From: RYN-133 sp036497285 | GTDB taxonomy: Bacteria; Actinomycetota; Actinomycetes; Mycobacteriales; Jatrophihabitantaceae | Reading direction: 5' to 3' | NCBI GenBank assembly: GCA_036497285.1 | Contig: DASXJR010000117.1 | Location: 1 to 64,000 of the forward strand | Length of the DNA stretch: 64,000 nucleotides | In this document: positions 60,069 to 64,000 of the stretch, piece by piece | Position numbering within the stretch: the stretch's first letter is position 1 | Layout: each line of letters begins with the position of its first letter | Position numbers and translations under genes: made by a program | The notes under the pieces: generated by a model | Told to the model about the DNA's origin: nothing | Seen by the model: the letters and a program-made list of their open reading frames with translations, nothing else | The model's database searches: none

Positions 60069-60128
60069 CCCTGCAGGCCCGGCCTTCCCTGGGCCTTCCC
60101 GCGCTGTCGTTCCAGGGAAGGTGCAGGG
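60069..60128. promoter_or_regulatory. Nested palindrome between the MaoC gene and the wHTH-hydrolase gene
   Basis: Outer arms CCCTGCA/TGCAGGG (60069-60075, 60122-60128) and inner arms CCTTCCCTGG/CCAGGGAAGG (60083-60092, 60112-60121). GGCCTTCCC is also directly repeated. It lies in the divergent promoter region of a regulator gene, so an operator or cruciform is plausible. Confidence 0.5.
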
Positions 60129-60175
60129 ATTTTCGGGTGCTGCGTGGTCATGGCGGCGTCCTTTCGTCTCGTGCC

Positions 60176-61846
60176 ATGACTGTGCGCGGCGAGAACCCGC
60201 AGAACTTGGCGAAGATGTGGAGGTCCGTTGGAGATGCGCTGTGCAACCATCCAGACGTGGCGTTGGCGTTCGACGACGGCCTCGTGCTCGACACGACGTT
60301 GTTCGAGCTGCGTCGCCACGGCCGGGTCGTCGCGATGGAACCGCAAACCTTCGACGTGCTCACCTACCTCGTCTCGCACCGGGACCGGGTCGTGCCCAAG
60401 CAGGAACTCATGGACGCCGTGTGGGGCGGCCGGTTCGTCACCGAGGCGGCGGTCACCAGCCGGATCAAACAGGCGCGCAAGGCGATGGGCGATGACGGCC
60501 GCGCACAGCGACTGATCCGCACCGTGCACAGCCGCGGCTATCGGTTCGTCGCCGAGATCGGCGCCGACGCACCGGACGAGCGGACAGGCGCTGATCGCGA
60601 GCCCGACGGCATGAGCGCACCGATCCGGTACACCGTCAGCGACGGCCTGCACATCGCCTACCAGGTCAGCGGGGGCGGCGCGGACGACGTCGACATCGTG
60701 CTGATCTCCGGCTTCGTCTCTCATCTCGAGTTGGACTGGGCCGATCCGCGGCACGCTCATTTTCTCGAGCGGCTGGGCGCGTGCGGGCGGCTGATCCGCT
60801 TCGACAAGCGAGGAACGGGCATGTCGGACCGGCCGCAGGGGCTTCCGGACCTGGAGACGCGGATGCACGACGTCCTGGCGGTGATGGACGCCGTCGACTC
60901 ACGCCGCGCGGTGCTCTGCGGCTACTCCGAGGGCGGCCCGATGGCGATCCTGATGGCGGCCACCCACCCCGAGCGGGTCTCGTCGTTGATCCTCTACGGC
61001 AGCTACGCCCGAAGGCTCAGGGCGGCGGGCTATCCGTGGGCGCCGACCGGCGAGGAGCGCCAGAGCTATACCGACTGGTTGGTCGACGCGTGGAACTGGG
61101 AGGCCGACCTGCTGCGGCGTTGCCCCTCCGGCGACCCGGCCATGCAGCGCTGGTGGGCGCATCGCATGCGGGCCGCCGCGACCCCGTCCACGGTGCGCGC
61201 GCTCATGGACATGAACTCGGCGGTCGATGTGCGCGACGTGCTCGGCGCGGTGCGCGTGCCGACGCTGGTGCTGCACCGCGAGGCGGACGCGTTGGTGAAC
61301 GTCGGCGGGGCCCGCTACCTCGCCGAACACCTGCCGACGGCGACGTTGCGCGTGCTCGAGGGCGCTGACCACCTGCCGTGCGGCAACCCGGACCAGATTC
61401 TCGACGAGATCGACGCATTCCTCGGCGAAGTGCACACCACCGAGGGCCCGTCGCTCGCGCTGGCAGCGGTGGTCGCCGTCGCCGGCGAATCGGGCACGCC
61501 CGTCATCGAGTCTCTTGTCGCACGCGGGGGGCGGTTGCGTGCCACGCCGGACGGTCACCGTGTCGTCCTTTTCGACGGACCCGCGACGGCGGTTCGGTGC
61601 GGCCTGGCGAGCCTGCACACGCTCGCGAGGGCCGGAGTGTCGATCGCCGAAGTCGACCGCGACTCCCTGGTGGTGGGCGGACCGGGGGTGCGACTCGCCG
61701 TAGAGATAGCGCACGCCGCCGACGCCGGCGAACTTTGGGTTTCTACCGCCGCGGGCATGCTCCTGGCGGGCAGCGGGGTGAACCTCCGTCCGACGGATGA
61801 ACAGGACGATGCAAGAGGTCGCGCGCCGCTGCGCGCCGTGCACTGA
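60176..61846 (+). CDS. Three-domain protein: winged-helix regulator, alpha/beta hydrolase and degenerate cyclase-like domain
   Basis: About 556 residues. An OmpR/CadC-type winged helix (about 28-125; D-V-L-T-Y-L-V-S-H-R-D-R-V-V, R-T-V-H-S-R-G-Y-R-F) is followed by an alpha/beta hydrolase (about 140-420; nucleophile C-G-Y-S-E-G-G, H-R-E-A-D-A-L, final His in E-G-A-D-H-L-P). The last ~120 residues match class III cyclase domains in pattern (D-G-H-R-V-V-L-F-D-G-P-A, G-E-L-W-V-S-T) but lack the metal-binding Asp motif. The first 27 residues are unusual; a GTG at 60257 may be the true start. Confidence 0.8.
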   Translation: MTVRGENPQNLAKMWRSVGDALCNHPDVALAFDDGLVLDTTLFELRRHGRVVAMEPQTFDVLTYLVSHRDRVVPKQELMDAVWGGRFVTEAAVTSRIKQARKAMGDDGRAQRLIRTVHSRGYRFVAEIGADAPDERTGADREPDGMSAPIRYTVSDGLHIAYQVSGGGADDVDIVLISGFVSHLELDWADPRHAHFLERLGACGRLIRFDKRGTGMSDRPQGLPDLETRMHDVLAVMDAVDSRRAVLCGYSEGGPMAILMAATHPERVSSLILYGSYARRLRAAGYPWAPTGEERQSYTDWLVDAWNWEADLLRRCPSGDPAMQRWWAHRMRAAATPSTVRALMDMNSAVDVRDVLGAVRVPTLVLHREADALVNVGGARYLAEHLPTATLRVLEGADHLPCGNPDQILDEIDAFLGEVHTTEGPSLALAAVVAVAGESGTPVIESLVARGGRLRATPDGHRVVLFDGPATAVRCGLASLHTLARAGVSIAEVDRDSLVVGGPGVRLAVEIAHAADAGELWVSTAAGMLLAGSGVNLRPTDEQDDARGRAPLRAVH

Positions 61847-61949
61847 CGGCGGCTCGGAAGCAGCTAATTCATGTCTACGGACGAGCTGTGCGGCTACGAC
61901 GCTGGGATAGCGTTGTGGCCACGCCAGCTCGGGGAAAGGTCCGGCCGTC

Positions 61950-64000
61950 GTGACCGTGCGCTTGATCCTGCTCGGAGGATTCCAGGCAGTCGTTGACGGC
62001 GCTGCCGTCCCGAAGTCTGCCTGGGCGCGCCGTCATGCAGCGGCCCTGGTGAAGCTGTTGTCGCTGGCCGATGGTCGCCGACTGCACCGCGAACAGGTTT
62101 TCGAGCAGCTCTGGCCGGGCATCGAACCGTCCCTGGCCGCGCCCCGGCTGCACAAGGCGGCGTACTACGCGCGCCGGGCGCTCGGCGACACCACGCTCGG
62201 GACCGGCAACGAGATGCTGTGGCTGCACGACAAGGTCGATGTCGACGTCACCGAGTTCCGGGCGCGCGGCGAGCGCGCGGTACGTGAGGGGTCCGCACCG
62301 GCCGCGACCGCGGCGCTCACGCTCTACGGAGGACCGCTGCTGCCGGACGACGTGTTCGCGCCGTGGGCCGAGCAGCCCCGGGACGCGACCCGGCTGCTGC
62401 ACGTGGAGCTGCTGCGCCTCACCGGCCAGTGGGAAGCGGTGCTGCGCGAGAATCCCGCGGACGAGCAGGCGCACCTGGAGCTGGTGCGCGGCCTGGCTGA
62501 TCAGCGCGACTTCCGCGCGGCGCTGCGTCAGCTCGAGCGGATGGAACAGGCCCTGCACCGCGAGCTCGGAGTTGTCCCCAGCAACGAGGCGAAACAGCTC
62601 CGGTCTCGGCTCGAGACGGCCGTACGGGGTGCGAGTGCGTCCGAACCGCAGCCCCGCCGGCCATTGGTCGGACGCAGCGACATCCGCAACGTCCTCCGTC
62701 GGCAGATCGACCAAGCGGTGCAGGGCCACGGCGGGACGGTGCTGGTGACTGGACCTCCCGGCATCGGCAAGACAGCCGTACTCGAGCGTGCGATCGACCT
62801 CGCAGAGCAGCGCGGCTTCCGAACGGGACGTGGGAGCGCGTCGGCGGTCGAGGGACCGTGGCCGTACGCGGCCGTCCTGGAAAGCTTCGCCGACCTGTGC
62901 CGCAAGCACCCGGCCCTGCTCGACGGCTTGGCCGACGCACTGCGCACCGAACTGGACCGCGCCCTGTCCGGCCGGGAAATGGCGTGGACCGGCGAATCGT
63001 CCCATCAGCGGCTGTTCGTGGCTGCCGCCGAGTTGTTGCGGCTGGCAGCAGCCGGACGCGGACTGCTGCTAGTGGTCGACGACCTCCACGAGAGCGACCA
63101 GGCCTCGTTGCGGTTGTTGCACTACCTGTCGCGCTGCGCGGTGAGCGAGCCGGTGCTCATTGTCGCGGCGCATCGCGCGAGCGATGACCCCGCGTTCATC
63201 GAGATCGCCGAGAGTCTCGTCGCCCGCGGGGCCGGGACGCGCGTGCCGCTACGAGACCTGACCGAAGCAGAGACGATGCACCTGCTCGCAGACCGGTTCC
63301 CGGATCTGTCCACGGATGCCGCCAGGAAGATCTGGACGTTGAGCGGCGGCCTGCCGTTCGCGATCGTCGAGGCGGCGAGCCGTGCCGACCGGCGTGGGCC
63401 GGCCGCCTTCGCGACCCTGTCGGCTCCTGCTCGCGCCACGCTGCAACGCGTCGCACTGCTCGGCGCCACCTTCACCGCCGACGAGCTACTGGCGTGCGCC
63501 GACGCGGCCGAGAACGACGCCTACCGCCACCTGGAGCAGGCGATCGAAGCCAAGCTCGTCGCGCCGGACGGACCTCGGTACCGGTTCCGGCATCCGCTCG
63601 TCCGCGAGGCGCTGCTCGAAGCGCTGCCACCGCACCATGGGCCGGCTGCGCGCCGCGCCGTCGCGGAGGCGCTCGTGCGCACCAACGCCGCGCCGGGGCG
63701 GGTGGCCTGGCAGTACCTCAAGGCCGCACTGCCGAACAAGGCAGTCCCTTACGCACTTCCCGCCGTCGAAACGGCCGGAGCGCTCGGCGCCTACCGCGAT
63801 GCCCTTACGCTGCTCGACGCGGTGCGACCGCACGCAGGCGGGGACGAGCTGGCGACCTTGCTGGCGCGACGCGGAGACCTGCTCCTGGCGCTCGGCGATC
63901 CCGACGCCGTGGCTGCGTACCAGGAGGCAGCGGCGGTCACCACCGGAACCCAGAACCGGATGGTCCGTGCCCGACTTGCCCGGGCGGCTGCCTTCGGCGG
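61950..64000 (+). CDS. BTAD-AAA giant regulator, cut by the window end
   Basis: 683 residues visible from the GTG at 61950 (GGAAAGG lies about ten bases upstream), open through base 64000. Winged-helix and BTAD domains (about 1-225; L-H-R-E-Q-V-F-E-Q-L-W-P, L-H-K-A-A-Y-Y-A-R-R-A), ATPase with Walker A T-G-P-P-G-I-G-K-T (about 268) and Walker B L-L-V-V-D-D-L-H (about 372). Clear paralogue of the regulator at 53305-56379, in opposite orientation, so the two flank the oxygenase cluster. Confidence 0.9.
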   Translation, partial: MTVRLILLGGFQAVVDGAAVPKSAWARRHAAALVKLLSLADGRRLHREQVFEQLWPGIEPSLAAPRLHKAAYYARRALGDTTLGTGNEMLWLHDKVDVDVTEFRARGERAVREGSAPAATAALTLYGGPLLPDDVFAPWAEQPRDATRLLHVELLRLTGQWEAVLRENPADEQAHLELVRGLADQRDFRAALRQLERMEQALHRELGVVPSNEAKQLRSRLETAVRGASASEPQPRRPLVGRSDIRNVLRRQIDQAVQGHGGTVLVTGPPGIGKTAVLERAIDLAEQRGFRTGRGSASAVEGPWPYAAVLESFADLCRKHPALLDGLADALRTELDRALSGREMAWTGESSHQRLFVAAAELLRLAAAGRGLLLVVDDLHESDQASLRLLHYLSRCAVSEPVLIVAAHRASDDPAFIEIAESLVARGAGTRVPLRDLTEAETMHLLADRFPDLSTDAARKIWTLSGGLPFAIVEAASRADRRGPAAFATLSAPARATLQRVALLGATFTADELLACADAAENDAYRHLEQAIEAKLVAPDGPRYRFRHPLVREALLEALPPHHGPAARRAVAEALVRTNAAPGRVAWQYLKAALPNKAVPYALPAVETAGALGAYRDALTLLDAVRPHAGGDELATLLARRGDLLLALGDPDAVAAYQEAAAVTTGTQNRMVRARLARAAAFG

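Overview
The window is a high-GC actinobacterial chromosome segment (Actinomycetota). The evidence is gene content and order: thyX, dapA, ftsK, a short ArgA-type acetyltransferase, rimO, pgsA, clgR, recA-recX, miaB, a DUF349 gene, miaA, dapF, hflX, and lexA next to a LysM gene, nrdR and a B12-dependent ribonucleotide reductase. The same groups occur in mycobacteria and relatives. RNase Y and a class II (NrdJ) reductase, with no RNase J gene in the dapA-ftsK gap, point to a non-mycobacterial lineage, possibly near Frankiales or Jatrophihabitans. Sequence alone does not settle the genus.

Layout. 1-2.5 kb: right end of a mobile element with a large serine integrase beside a complete DUF2461 gene; a 19-codon orphan start of another DUF2461 gene lies just outside. 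2.5-7.8 kb: a GNAT, membrane proteins (one DedA), a YcaQ/AlkX-like DNA glycosylase, a DUF4097 gene and its ribbon-helix-helix partner. 7.8-17.1 kb: core block thyX / aminotransferase / dapA-ftsK / small gene / argA / rimO-pgsA / clgR. 17.2-21.2 kb: TetR gene, then a LysR-type regulator facing a sulfur-acquisition-like operon (SfnB-like flavoenzyme, FMN reductase, flavin reductase). 21.2-28.2 kb: nei2-lhr repair pair, GNAT, a decayed GlxA-type regulator and an isochorismatase. 28.4-32.6 kb: DUF3046, recA, recX, rny. 32.6-42.1 kb: two lipoprotein metallopeptidases, a serine hydrolase, and miaB through hflX and tatA. 42.1-47.5 kb: lexA facing a LysM gene, then nrdR and nrdJ. 47.6-51.4 kb: an oxidative/amidase/SDR catabolic set and a SatD-like protein. 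51.5-64 kb: ABC exporter, two BTAD-AAA giant regulators (one cut by the window end), two flavoprotein oxygenases, OsmC, MaoC and a three-domain wHTH/hydrolase/cyclase-like fusion.

Regulation visible in the DNA. SOS boxes lie in front of recA and between lexA and the LysM gene. A ClgR-type operator precedes clgR. A NrdR-like box lies inside the nrdR promoter. Tandem operators overlap the start of the ribbon-helix-helix gene. Many genes (thyX, dapA, ftsK, the GNAT at 3.1 kb, DUF3046, the extradiol-like gene) have a TANNNT -10 box only 6-7 bases before the start codon, the signature of leaderless mRNA.

Most unusual observations. Two 21-codon leader ORFs sharing M-x-T-G-x-x-A-G-R-R-F-A-G-P are placed in the same way (TANNNT, leader, TGATG overlap) before two unrelated genes 12 kb apart. 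There is a set of symmetrical hairpins built from repeated 12-base words in convergent gaps. A hairpin-rich in-frame insertion lies in lhr. LexA carries a long Lys/Ala-rich AT-hook-like tail.
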